This document shows, one piece after another, positions 7,453-15,152 of a stretch of DNA of 64,000 nt. Where the stretch lies: contig JADJWS010000001.1 of NCBI GenBank assembly GCA_016716235.1, positions 620,001-684,000 on the forward strand, written 5' to 3'. The position numbers were made by a program, and so were the translations under genes. The DNA comes from Candidatus Defluviilinea gracilis. GTDB taxonomy: Bacteria > Chloroflexota > Anaerolineae > Anaerolineales > Villigracilaceae. Position 1 is the first letter of the stretch; every line of letters begins with the position of its first letter. The notes under the pieces are model-generated. The model did not search any database, was not told where the DNA came from, and saw nothing but the letters and a program-made list of their open reading frames with translations.

Positions 7453-8316
7453 ATGCCCGAATCGTTCATCCCCAAGCGACCTGTCGTCACCGCGCATCAG
7501 AAAATGCCCGAAGCCGTGACCGAAGCGGAAGCGATGTCTGCGTATTTGAAAAGCAAGGGCATGGATGCGCCTTGCGGTTCGATCTACGATGAAGATTTGC
7601 GCAAGCGCGTGCGCGGCGGCGAGTTTGATATGCTGGTCATCGCGGGCGGAGATGGAAGCGTTTTGCGCGCGGGTCACCTCTGCGCCCCAAGCGGCGTGCC
7701 GATCCTCGGAGTCAATTTGGGCAGACTCGGTTTTCTCATTCAAGTGGATCGCCGCGAGTGGCGCGAGTACTTTGACAAATTGTTCAACGGCGAAGCGTGG
7801 ATCGAGAAACGCATGATGCTTCACACCGAGCACATCCGCGCGGGCGAGTCGTTGGGCGAGTGGTACGCGTTGAATGAAGTGGTCGTCGGGCGCGGCGCGA
7901 ACCTGCGACCCGTTCACTTAACCGCTTCAGTGGATGGAAGCCTGCTCACCCGCTATCTTGCCGATGGATTGATCGCTTCGACTCCGACGGGTTCAACTGC
8001 CTACGCCCTCGCGGCGGGCGGACCCATCCTGCCGCCGAAGTTGCGCAATATTTTGCTCGTGCCGATCGCGCCGCATCTTTCAGTGGATCGCGCGGTCGTG
8101 CTGGCTGAAGGCTCGACAGTGACCATGACGCCAAAAAGTGAGAATGTTGTTCTCAGCGTGGATGGTCAGTCGCCGATCACGTTGATGGAAGACGATCACA
8201 TAGACGCGCGCGCGGCAGACATCAACGCGCAGTTCGTCCGCTTCGGCGACCCTGGATATTTTTATCGCAACCTCACTGCGCACATGAATGAAAATTCGTT
8301 GGGAATGCCGAGATGA
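7453..8316 (+). CDS. nadK: NAD kinase
   Basis: Phosphorylates NAD to NADP using ATP or polyphosphate in the cytoplasm. The 287-residue protein has the family signatures: MLVIAGGDGSVLRAG (GGDG), GVPILGVNLGRLGFL, ALNEVVVGRG (NE motif) and DGLIASTPTGSTAYALAAGG. The N-terminus (MPESFIPKRPVVTAHQK) is normal in length. Upstream is a heptamer array and a -10 box 7 bases from ATG. It is transcribed in the same direction as the zinc-finger membrane protein and recN, as often seen for nadK-recN in bacteria. Confidence 0.95.
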   Translation: MPESFIPKRPVVTAHQKMPEAVTEAEAMSAYLKSKGMDAPCGSIYDEDLRKRVRGGEFDMLVIAGGDGSVLRAGHLCAPSGVPILGVNLGRLGFLIQVDRREWREYFDKLFNGEAWIEKRMMLHTEHIRAGESLGEWYALNEVVVGRGANLRPVHLTASVDGSLLTRYLADGLIASTPTGSTAYALAAGGPILPPKLRNILLVPIAPHLSVDRAVVLAEGSTVTMTPKSENVVLSVDGQSPITLMEDDHIDARAADINAQFVRFGDPGYFYRNLTAHMNENSLGMPR

Positions 8317-8324
8317 AATTCTTT

Positions 8325-8428
8325 AAACACGAAGGACACCAAGTACACAAAGGGAAAATCTATGGAAAGGCGATCCGTTTGTCATTCGTCCAACCTTAGT
8401 GACCTTCGTGTACTTCGTGGTAAAAAAT
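8325..8428. repeat. Dispersed intergenic repeat (CACGAAGGACAC family), copy 2
   Basis: Nearly identical to 707-803 across about 95 bases, including ATGGAAAGGCGATCCGTT and TTCGTCCAACCTTAGTGACC, with flanking inverted ends. Confidence 0.82.
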
Positions 8429-8432
8429 AGAG

Positions 8433-8957
8433 ATGACTGAAACAACCGAAACCTTGTATTGCTACAACCATCCAACGCGCGAAACTGCTTTACGATGCAA
8501 ACGTTGCGAACGTCCCATCTGCACTTCGTGCGCGGTTGGTACGCCGACGGGTTACATGTGCAAGGAGTGTGTGCGCGAACGTAAAAAAACGTTTGATACA
8601 TCCGAATGGTATGACTATATTTTTGGATTTATCGTGGCGGGGTTCCTCTCGGGTGTGGCTTCGTTCCTGGTCACCATGATCGGCAGTATCGGCTTCTTCG
8701 GATGGTTCCTCATTGCCGCAGGCGCGCCGACAGCAGGTGTGATCATCGCGGAAGGTGTGCGCTTGATCACGCGGAAAAGGCGCTCGCGGTCGTTGTTCAT
8801 CACGATCGCGGTTGCGGTCGTATTGGGCGCATTGCCGATCATCGTCTTGGAAATTTTCATCTTTGATATCTTCGGCATCGTCTTTCAGGTCATCTATCTT
8901 GTGATCGCCACTCCCATTGTTTACACACGACTTTCTGGAATCCAATTGTTCAGATAA
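8433..8957 (+). CDS. B-box-type zinc-finger membrane protein
   Basis: A 174-residue protein. N-terminal zinc-binding segment LYCYNHPTRETALRCKRCER, then PICTSCAVGTPTGYMCKEC, typical of bacterial B-box-like fingers, followed by about four predicted transmembrane helices (from IFGFIVAGFLSGVASFLV to IVFQVIYLVIATPIVY). A basic loop (TRKRRSRS) separates the helices. Its role is unknown; such fingers are often attached to rhomboid-like or other membrane domains as interaction modules. It sits between nadK and recN, with only 9 bases to recN. Confidence 0.7.
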   Translation: MTETTETLYCYNHPTRETALRCKRCERPICTSCAVGTPTGYMCKECVRERKKTFDTSEWYDYIFGFIVAGFLSGVASFLVTMIGSIGFFGWFLIAAGAPTAGVIIAEGVRLITRKRRSRSLFITIAVAVVLGALPIIVLEIFIFDIFGIVFQVIYLVIATPIVYTRLSGIQLFR

Positions 8958-8966
8958 AAATTAACC

Positions 8967-10700
8967 ATGCTAACCGAACTTCACATCCACAACTTTGCGA
9001 TCATAGACAAACTCGACCTGCGTTTTGGTCCTGGGCTCATCATCCTCACGGGTGAGACGGGCGCGGGCAAGTCTATCATCCTCGATGCCGTCGTCATGCT
9101 CATCGGCGGCAAAGCGGACACGACCTTCGTGCGAACCGATTCAGATGCCGCGTTCGTCGAGGGTGTGTTCCAGCTCAAAGGTCCCGAAAGAGAAGCGGTG
9201 CACTCCATCCTGCAACGCGAAGAATTGATGGACGATCCGAATTATGTGGTGCTGATGCGCGAAGTCCGCAAAGAGGGGCGGAGTGTGGCGCGCGTCAATG
9301 GGCGGACGGTGAGCGTTTCTCTTTTAAAAGAAATCGGATCGCTGGTGGTGGACATTCACGGACAAGCGGAACATCTATCGCTTCTCGATTCACGCGCCCA
9401 TTTGGGTCTGCTCGACCGCTTCGCTGAAGTTTCGCGTCCCCTCAGCGATTATCGTCAGACGTATCACGCGTTGCTTGGCGTTCGTCACGAGTTGAATGAG
9501 TTGCGAAAAGCGCAAGCGGATGCGGATCGCCGCGTGGAGTTTCTCACGTATCAAGCGGAGGAGATCGAAGCCGCGCGTTTGAAAGCGGGCGAAGATGATG
9601 AACTGCGCAAGGAGCGCGACCGACTCGCGAATGCCGAGTCGCTGGCGCAGAACGCGCAAGAGGCGTTGGCTGTGTTGGAAGAAGGCTCGCCTGAAACGCC
9701 CGCCGCCACCGACCTGATCGGGCAAGCCGCGCAAGCCTTGCACGCGCTCGCAAAAATTGACTCGGCGCAAAGCGAGTTGGCGAATCAAGCCGAAGTGTTG
9801 ATCGAAACGATTTCGGATGTGGTTCACAACCTGCGCGATTATTTGGAAGAGATCGAGTTCAACCCGAAGCGACTCGATGAAGTGGAAGAGCGGCTTGATT
9901 TAATTCATTCGCTCACACGCAAATATGGCGGGAACATCCCAGCGGTGATCGCCTCGGGCGAGAACGCGCGCAAACAACTCGAAACCATCACAGGCGCGGC
10001 GGATCGAATCGATGAATTGGAATTGGAAGAAGCAAAACTGCTTGAGAAATTGGGCAAGCAGGGATTGGCGCTTTCAGAAAAACGCAAATCTGCCGCGACG
10101 AAGATGGGAAGCGGCATTGAGACCGAACTCGATGACCTGAAAATGTCCGCCGCGAAGTTTGGCGTAGACTTTCAGACCAAGCCCGACCCGAACGGCGTGC
10201 CGCTGAACGGCGGTCCGCGCATTGGGTTTGACCAGAACGGAATTGACCGCGTCGAGTTTTTAATCGCGCCGAACCCTGGCGAGGGACTCAAACCGTTGGC
10301 AAAGATCGCCTCAGGCGGCGAGACCTCGCGTTTGATGTTGGGTTTGAAAAATGTTTTGGCGAGAGCCGATGAAGTCCCTTCGTTGATCTTCGACGAAATT
10401 GATCAGGGCATCGGCGGGCGCGTGGGTATGACGGTCGGTCAGAAGTTGTGGAATCTCTCGCGGTCACATCAAGTGTTCTGCGTGACGCATCTTCCGCAGT
10501 TGGCTGTCTTTGGCGACGAGCATTATCAAGTGCAGAAATTGATCCACGGCAACCGCACGCTCACGCGCGTCGAACGTCTCGACGGCGAGCCGCGCCTGCT
10601 CGAACTCTCGCAAATGCTCGGCGAAGTCGGCGAGGGGACATTGAGGTCCGCGCATGAGTTGATGCAAGTGGCAAGGCAGATAGTGAAAACTTCAAAGTAA
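8967..10700 (+). CDS. recN: DNA repair protein RecN
   Basis: SMC-like ATPase for double-strand break repair. The 577 residues show Walker A (ILTGETGAGKSII), a long central coiled coil (about residues 150-400), the signature loop KIASGGETSRLMLGLKNVL and Walker B (LIFDEIDQGIGG), then VFCVTHLPQLAVFGDEHYQV. Length is normal. A strong intrinsic terminator follows directly. RecN is recruited to breaks with RecA in other bacteria; no LexA-type box could be identified by eye. Confidence 0.96.
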   Translation: MLTELHIHNFAIIDKLDLRFGPGLIILTGETGAGKSIILDAVVMLIGGKADTTFVRTDSDAAFVEGVFQLKGPEREAVHSILQREELMDDPNYVVLMREVRKEGRSVARVNGRTVSVSLLKEIGSLVVDIHGQAEHLSLLDSRAHLGLLDRFAEVSRPLSDYRQTYHALLGVRHELNELRKAQADADRRVEFLTYQAEEIEAARLKAGEDDELRKERDRLANAESLAQNAQEALAVLEEGSPETPAATDLIGQAAQALHALAKIDSAQSELANQAEVLIETISDVVHNLRDYLEEIEFNPKRLDEVEERLDLIHSLTRKYGGNIPAVIASGENARKQLETITGAADRIDELELEEAKLLEKLGKQGLALSEKRKSAATKMGSGIETELDDLKMSAAKFGVDFQTKPDPNGVPLNGGPRIGFDQNGIDRVEFLIAPNPGEGLKPLAKIASGGETSRLMLGLKNVLARADEVPSLIFDEIDQGIGGRVGMTVGQKLWNLSRSHQVFCVTHLPQLAVFGDEHYQVQKLIHGNRTLTRVERLDGEPRLLELSQMLGEVGEGTLRSAHELMQVARQIVKTSK

Positions 10701-10706
10701 TGTCGC

Positions 10707-10736
10707 AAAAATCCCGTTCAAATGAGCGGGATTTTT
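10707..10736 (+). terminator. Intrinsic terminator after recN
   Basis: Arms AAAAATCCCGTTCA and TGAGCGGGATTTTT pair along 14 bases (one G-T wobble) and end in a T-run. It starts 6 bases after the recN stop. Confidence 0.85.
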
Positions 10737-10849
10737 CGCAAGAATCAACCAGGGTGAAATCCGCCATCACCGTCATGGAATTCAAAGATCATCCTCGTGT
10801 CTGGATTCGCAGAGTTAATATCACTATACTTGCGCCCATTCAAGAATTA

Positions 10850-10910
10850 TAGGACGTACGCAGTTGAACCTGTTGCGCCGCAGTTGCACTGCCGCCAACT
10901 GCGTAAGCCT
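10850..10910. repeat. Palindromic repeat (ACGCAGTTG...CAACTGCGTAAG), copy 1
   Basis: GGACGTACGCAGTTGAACC, then TGTTGCGCCGCAGTTGCACT, then GCCGCCAACTGCGTAAGCC. A second copy is at 11579-11661. The outer ends are inverted relative to one another. Confidence 0.78.
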
Positions 10911-10955
10911 TGAATTAGAAACCCTGTCTTCATACATCGATGAAAAGGATACAAC

Positions 10956-11501
10956 ATGTTTACAACCTTCGCCCCTCTCAGCCCAGACCTTACAGCGGAC
11001 GAACGTCTCGACGCCATTCGTGAAGCCTACAATGAAGACCGCTCACAGATGACCCTCATGCTTGCGCATCAACTGCGCATCCCCGAAGTGGACATCCTGC
11101 GCGCGCTTGAAGGCGACACTGCCCGCGAACTGGATGGTTCGCGCTGGGAGGAAATCATCCGCGCGTTCGAGCCGCTAGGCAAAGTGACCGTCATCGTGTC
11201 GAACGGCGCGACCACGGTCGAGGTGTTCGGTCAGTTTGGAAAATTTTTCAACAAAGACGGCTTTTTGAATATCCGGACCGACACCCTCGATATGCACATC
11301 CGCGGCTGGGAACTGGCTTCTGTGTTTGCCTTCCGCAAACCGAGTCATCTCGATAAACACGAATCGTTGTCTTTCCAATTCTTCGACACGCGAGGGAATG
11401 CCGCGTTCAAGGTTTTCCTCAACTTCGATGGCGGGGAACCCGCGGCTGAAGTGAAGCAAGGATACGAAGATTTCATCGCGAAGTTCCAAAAGAAACGGTA
11501 A
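10956..11501 (+). CDS. HutX/ChuX-family heme utilisation carrier-like protein
   Basis: A 181-residue cytosolic protein resembling HutX/ChuX: QLRIPEVDILRALEGD, GKVTVIVSNGATTVEVFGQF, then SLSFQFFDTRGNAAFKVFL. In that family the protein binds heme and passes it to downstream enzymes. No heme transporter or heme oxygenase gene is adjacent, so the heme role is family inference. A short AAAGGA precedes the ATG by about 8 bases. It is flanked on both sides by copies of the same palindromic repeat. Confidence 0.72.
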   Translation: MFTTFAPLSPDLTADERLDAIREAYNEDRSQMTLMLAHQLRIPEVDILRALEGDTARELDGSRWEEIIRAFEPLGKVTVIVSNGATTVEVFGQFGKFFNKDGFLNIRTDTLDMHIRGWELASVFAFRKPSHLDKHESLSFQFFDTRGNAAFKVFLNFDGGEPAAEVKQGYEDFIAKFQKKR

Positions 11502-11922
11502 AGAACTCTCCGAGGTTTCTGGGTCCTCTGTGGCAAAGAGGGTTGTTGACTCTACTGTTTTTAACGGGAAATCTTTTTAGGACTTACACAATTGAACCTG
11601 TTGCGCCGTAGTTGCGCTGCGGCGGCGGCAGTACAACTGCCCGCCAACTGCGTAAGCCCTGTTTATTCAAACACAAAGGACACGACGGTCACAAAGGAAG
11701 GGCTCAAGGAATCCAATCTCTTTGTGCCGCCCTGGCGCCGCCTGCCAGGGCAGGTGTGTGCCTTTTCTGGTGAGGCTCTTTCCTGTTTAAGTACGGGAGA
11801 CCCGGGTTATTACATGCCTGGTTCGCCGCTCCCCTTCCCTTCACATCTCATCGGGTTCCTGTAAAACTTGTTAGAATGTGAGAATTCGCGTCAACCGATG
11901 AAACCTCAGTTTCACACCTCCC
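11502..11922. other. Gene-free 421-bp stretch with repeats
   Basis: Contains the palindromic repeat at 11579-11661, a CACAAAGGACACGACGGTCA fragment of the CACGAAGGACAC family near 11670, and a GCC-rich hairpin (GCCCTGGCGCC...CCAGGGC, about 11728-11754). The 90-codon open frame here consists of repeat sequence and looks non-coding. Confidence 0.7.
11579..11661. repeat. Palindromic repeat (ACACAATTG...CAACTGCGTAAG), copy 2
   Basis: Starts GGACTTACACAATTGAACC and ends CCGCCAACTGCGTAAGCCC. It is longer than copy 1 by an internal GCGGCGGCGGCAG expansion. Confidence 0.78.
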
Positions 11923-12321
11923 ATGACTGACAATTTTTCCGCACATCCCAAAGGAGCGGTGGGAGCTGTCTGCCTACCGAATATCAGCCCGAAAGAGAGA
12001 AAGAAGCGCGAACGATTCGCCGCGCGGTATTTTGTCTTCACGCTGGCTGTGTTAGCCACGCTCGTCATATTCGATATACATCCGCTTTGGCGTTTGCCGT
12101 TGTTCTTCATGTTCAGCGCGGCGACCACCAGCTATATTCAAGCCCTCGACAAAACCTGAGTATTGCTCGCCTCGCGCGGTCTGCGCCATACCTCCGACAC
12201 AATAGAACGCATCCAAGACAAATCAGAGTTGCAACAAATGCGGCGTCAGGCGCTACGCGTCATCATCAAAGGCGGGTTTGCCGCATTGCCATTTACCTTG
12301 CTTGCCTATCTACTTCCATAA
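11923..12321 (+). CDS. Small membrane protein with in-frame TGA (nonsense mutation or selenocysteine candidate)
   Basis: Translation from ATG 11923 gives 78 codons (ending SYIQALDKT), then TGA at 12157-12159. The same frame continues without further stops for 53 codons (VLLASRGLRHTSDTIERIQD to LPFTLLAYLLP) to TAA at 12319-12321. The joined 132-residue product has a helix before and a helix after the TGA, like small two- or three-helix membrane proteins I recall from this phylum, which have a Thr-Cys-Val at this spot. The TGA therefore probably replaces a Cys codon. Eighteen bases after it, GCGC-GGTCT-GCGC can form a hairpin. The gene may be a pseudogene or a recoded gene. Confidence 0.6.
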
Positions 12322-12332
12322 ATCCTGCGGTG

Positions 12333-12338
12333 TATAAT
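12333..12338 (+). promoter_or_regulatory. -10 box (TATAAT) of DUF6391 gene, probably leaderless
   Basis: TATAAT then CATCGC then ATG at 12345. Confidence 0.6.
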
Positions 12339-12344
12339 CATCGC

Positions 12345-12833
12345 ATGATCCTCGACCTTCCCCTCATTCTCGAAACTCGACGAAACCACGCGCTCGAACA
12401 TGCCACGCTTCATCTGCTCGCGCGCAAATATAAAAACCAATCCATGGCGGGACATTCCAACCCGACGGGATTTTTTCTGCTCGGCGACGTTCCCACCGAC
12501 GACGTGATCGCCTGCGCGAACGAAGCGCATACGCGACTCAACGCGGGCGAAAGCGGACTCGCCGTCCACGAGGGATGCGGGACCAATCTGGTCGCCGCCA
12601 CGCTTCTTCCCGCGACGTTTGCCTGGATGCCCCTCCGTGGAGCGCGTTCCACCTTTTGGCGCGTCGGGCTGATTCCTTTTGCGTTGATGCTCGCCCTCTT
12701 CGGCTATCTCTTGAGCCGCCCGCTTGGACCCTGGCTCCAAAAACACATCACCACCGAAGCGGACTTGGGCAACATGCAGATCGTGGATGTTCGGCTTGTT
12801 CGCAAAGGCGTTCATCGAGTTGTAACCAGGTAG
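12345..12833 (+). CDS. DUF6391 family membrane protein
   Basis: A 162-residue protein. The N-terminal ETRRNHALEHATLHLLARK is the hallmark of DUF6391, followed by AGHSNPTGFFLLGDVPTDDV and GLAVHEGCGTNLVAA, and a hydrophobic pair of segments (FWRVGLIPFALMLALFGYLL). The function is unknown. The His-rich HALEHATLHLL could bind metal, but that is speculation. Start chosen because a TATAAT lies 6 bases upstream and homologous sequence starts here. Confidence 0.75.
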   Translation: MILDLPLILETRRNHALEHATLHLLARKYKNQSMAGHSNPTGFFLLGDVPTDDVIACANEAHTRLNAGESGLAVHEGCGTNLVAATLLPATFAWMPLRGARSTFWRVGLIPFALMLALFGYLLSRPLGPWLQKHITTEADLGNMQIVDVRLVRKGVHRVVTR

Positions 12834-12940
12834 ACAAGTAAACACGGAAACAGGTAAACAAGTACACACGTAACTTGTAACTCGTATCTCGTAACTTGCA
12901 TCTCCACTTTCTTCATCTTTCATAATTCATCCTTCATCCT
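12834..12940. repeat. Heptamer-like array (GTAAACACG/CTCGTAACT/TTCATCC)
   Basis: Units such as AACAAGTACACACGTAACTT, GTAACTCGTATCTCGTAACTT and a TTCATCCTTCATCC end. Shares wording with 7352-7440 and with 31880-31976. Confidence 0.7.
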
Positions 12941-12947
12941 TTTCCCC

Positions 12948-13916
12948 ATGCCCAACCTCTACTTCCTCTTTGGCAACGACGAATTCGCCATCTCGCGCAA
13001 GCTCAAGGATTTCGACTCGGACTTCACCGACCCCACCAGCGCGGACATGAACACGGCGCGCCTCGACGCGCGTTCGATGAGCGAAACGGACTTGAACACC
13101 GCCGTCAACGCCATGCCGTTCCTCGCCAAGCGACGGTTGGTCTTGCTGGCGAATCCATCTTCGAAATATAACAACGCTTCTTCGAGAAAGAAATTTATCG
13201 AATTCATCGAAAAAGCGCCAGACACGACTCGGATTGCGATGTACGAATCCGTTGAACCAAAAGAAGCGGACAAACACTGGCTGGTGAAATGGGCGGAGAA
13301 AAACAACAAATCCATTCAAACCAAAGCCTTCATGCTCCCCAAACTCAGAGACATGACAGGCTGGATCGTCAACGAAACCAAACAACAAGGCGGGCAAATC
13401 GAGCCGCGCGCCGCGGAAATGCTCAAAGACATGGTCGGCGTGGACACGCGTCAGGCGGGGATGGAAATCTCGAAGTTGCTGGCGTACGTCAATTGGGCGA
13501 GGCAGGTCAACGTCGCGGATGTGGAAGCGGTCTGCATCGTCACGTCACAGCAATCGGTGTTCGATTTCGTCGACGCCTTGTCGAGCGGCAACGGCAAATC
13601 GGCGCAACACTTATTGCATCGCCTGCTCGAAACCGAAGACCCGTTTTCACTGTGGGGGATGGTGGTGCGACAGTTTCGCCTGTTAATTCAAGCGCGAGAA
13701 ATCCTCGACGGACGCGGAAACAAGGATGATGTGGCGCGCGCGCTGGGCGTGCATCCGTTTGTGGCAGAGAAGACGACGGGACAGGCTGGGCGCTTTTCGA
13801 TCGAATCGCTTGAAAGCATCTATCGAAAATTACTGCGCATCGACGAGCGGGTCAAGACCGGGCAGTCCACACTCGATCTGGCGCTGGACACGCTGATCGT
13901 TGAATTAACGAACTGA
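12948..13916 (+). CDS. holA: DNA polymerase III subunit delta
   Basis: Clamp-loader delta subunit, opens the sliding clamp. The 322 residues start MPNLYFLFGNDEFAISRKL, matching the start of the HolA domain, and continue with FLAKRRLVLLANPS, KLRDMTGWIVNETKQQGGQI and the C-terminal ALGVHPFVAEKTTGQAGRFS motif typical of HolA. Length is normal. It lies between unrelated genes, with a repeat-filled leader, and no Shine-Dalgarno is obvious. Confidence 0.9.
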   Translation: MPNLYFLFGNDEFAISRKLKDFDSDFTDPTSADMNTARLDARSMSETDLNTAVNAMPFLAKRRLVLLANPSSKYNNASSRKKFIEFIEKAPDTTRIAMYESVEPKEADKHWLVKWAEKNNKSIQTKAFMLPKLRDMTGWIVNETKQQGGQIEPRAAEMLKDMVGVDTRQAGMEISKLLAYVNWARQVNVADVEAVCIVTSQQSVFDFVDALSSGNGKSAQHLLHRLLETEDPFSLWGMVVRQFRLLIQAREILDGRGNKDDVARALGVHPFVAEKTTGQAGRFSIESLESIYRKLLRIDERVKTGQSTLDLALDTLIVELTN

Positions 13917-14005
13917 TTCGGGATTGAAAATCCGTACCGCAAAGTTCACTTTGCGCCTGAACAGTGTTCAAACGTGAAGTGAGAGGGGCGCGCAATAGAA
14001 ATTGA

Positions 14006-14011
14006 TACAAT
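14006..14011 (+). promoter_or_regulatory. -10 box (TACAAT) of tlyA, probably leaderless
   Basis: TACAAT, 6 bases, then ATG at 14018. Confidence 0.5.
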
Positions 14012-14017
14012 ACGCTC

Positions 14018-14839
14018 ATGCCAAAAATTCGTTTGGATGTGTTACTGGTCGAGCGCGGACTCGCCGAATCGCGCGCCAAGGCGCAAGCCCTCATCATGGC
14101 GGGACAAGTCCGTGTGGCGGATCAGGTCGCGTTGAAGTCTGGAGCGTCCGTGGACAGCGAATCCACCGTGACAGTGGACTCCGGTCCGCGCTTCGTCTCA
14201 CGCGGCGGCGAAAAACTGGATGGCGCGCTCGAAGCGTTCCAACTCGATGTGAAAGATTTTGTCTGCGCGGATGTCGGCGCGTCCACCGGCGGATTCACCG
14301 ATTGCCTGCTTCAACGCGGCGCGGCGAAAGTCTACGCAATAGATGTAGGCAAAGGCATCCTGCACTGGAAACTCCGCAACGATCCGCGCGTGGTTGTGAT
14401 GGAGGAGACCAATGCGCGGTATGTTGAGTCACTGCCTGAACAGGTTGATCTCGTATCGATTGACGCTTCGTTTATTTCGTTGAAGATTTTGTTGCCGGTG
14501 GTGAAGAAATGGTCTACCGACTTTCCACTTTCCACTTTACAAATGAAGAATAGAAAGTGGAAAGTGGAACATGTTATCGCCCTCATCAAACCCCAATTCG
14601 AAGCCGGTAAAAAGGATGTCTCCCGTGGTGACGGCGTGATCCGCGACCCTGAAATCCACAAGCAGGTACTTCTTGATGTTTTGAGTTTCGCCCAGAATGA
14701 AGGCTTCGGCATCCGCGGGCTGATCAAGAGTCCGCTGTTGGGACCGAAGGGGAATGTCGAGTTTTTGGCGTGGATGGATCAAGCTTCCAATCCCGAGCGA
14801 AGCGATTTGGATAGTTTGCTCAGAAAATTAGGTATATAA
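14018..14839 (+). CDS. tlyA: TlyA family 23S/16S rRNA (cytidine-2'-O)-methyltransferase with repeat insertion
   Basis: 273 residues. N-terminal S4 RNA-binding domain (IRLDVLLVERGLAESRAKAQ) followed by an FtsJ-like Rossmann fold: VSRGGEKLDGALEAF, CADVGASTGGFTDCLLQRGA (SAM-binding), VDLVSIDASFISLKILLP and ALIKPQFEAGKKDV. It methylates ribose 2'-O in rRNA. Between the LKILLP strand and ALIKPQFE there is an extra stretch of about 15 residues (STDFPLSTLQMKNRKWKVEH) encoded by an inverted heptamer repeat at 14523-14569. The insert stays in frame and lies in a surface loop, so the enzyme is likely still active. Confidence 0.9.
   Translation: MPKIRLDVLLVERGLAESRAKAQALIMAGQVRVADQVALKSGASVDSESTVTVDSGPRFVSRGGEKLDGALEAFQLDVKDFVCADVGASTGGFTDCLLQRGAAKVYAIDVGKGILHWKLRNDPRVVVMEETNARYVESLPEQVDLVSIDASFISLKILLPVVKKWSTDFPLSTLQMKNRKWKVEHVIALIKPQFEAGKKDVSRGDGVIRDPEIHKQVLLDVLSFAQNEGFGIRGLIKSPLLGPKGNVEFLAWMDQASNPERSDLDSLLRKLGI
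14523..14569. repeat. Inverted heptamer repeat inside tlyA
   Basis: Perfect 16-base arms TTCCACTTTCCACTTT (14523-14538) and AAAGTGGAAAGTGGAA (14554-14569), built from the heptamer TTTCCAC, with a 15-base loop. It lies in frame within the coding sequence. Confidence 0.9.
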
Positions 14840-14840
14840 T
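14835..14840 (+). promoter_or_regulatory. -10 box (TATAAT) of the TumE-like pair
   Basis: TATAAT overlaps the tlyA stop codon region, 6 bases before the ATG at 14847. No Shine-Dalgarno. Confidence 0.55.
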
Positions 14841-14846
14841 CCAAGC

Positions 14847-15152
14847 ATGGTTCTACCAGTTACCATCGAATCCAGCGCCAAGAGACTCTTCCCGAACCTG
14901 TCCCCCGAACAGGCAATTGTGGAGTTGTTGCTCGAACGCGCCCAGCGGAACTTGATCAAATATCAAGCGATGGCGCGCGACTTCGAAAAGAAATACGAAC
15001 GTGACTTTGAAACGTTCCGCAAGAAAATCCTTGCATCAAAGCCAAAATCGGAAGCGGAGCAGGATTACTTCGATTGGGAACTTGCGGTGACAGGCATCGC
15101 GGACATGAAAGCCGAGATCAAGCGGCTTAAGGCATTGCAGAAAAAATCATGA
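14847..15152 (+). CDS. Small helical protein, putative antitoxin to TumE-like protein
   Basis: A 101-residue, charged, helical protein (LSPEQAIVELLLERAQRNLI, then long KYERDFETFRKKILASK helix, ending KAEIKRLKALQKKS). I do not recognise a named domain. It precedes a TumE-like gene with which it overlaps by ATGA (ATG at 15149, TGA at 15150), the usual arrangement of a toxin-antitoxin operon, so an antitoxin role is inferred from position and size. Confidence 0.6.
   Translation: MVLPVTIESSAKRLFPNLSPEQAIVELLLERAQRNLIKYQAMARDFEKKYERDFETFRKKILASKPKSEAEQDYFDWELAVTGIADMKAEIKRLKALQKKS

Noticed and set aside
11592..11864. 90-codon open frame as a gene
   Set aside because: It consists of the palindromic repeat and neighbouring repeat fragments, has no homologous look and no ribosome-binding site.
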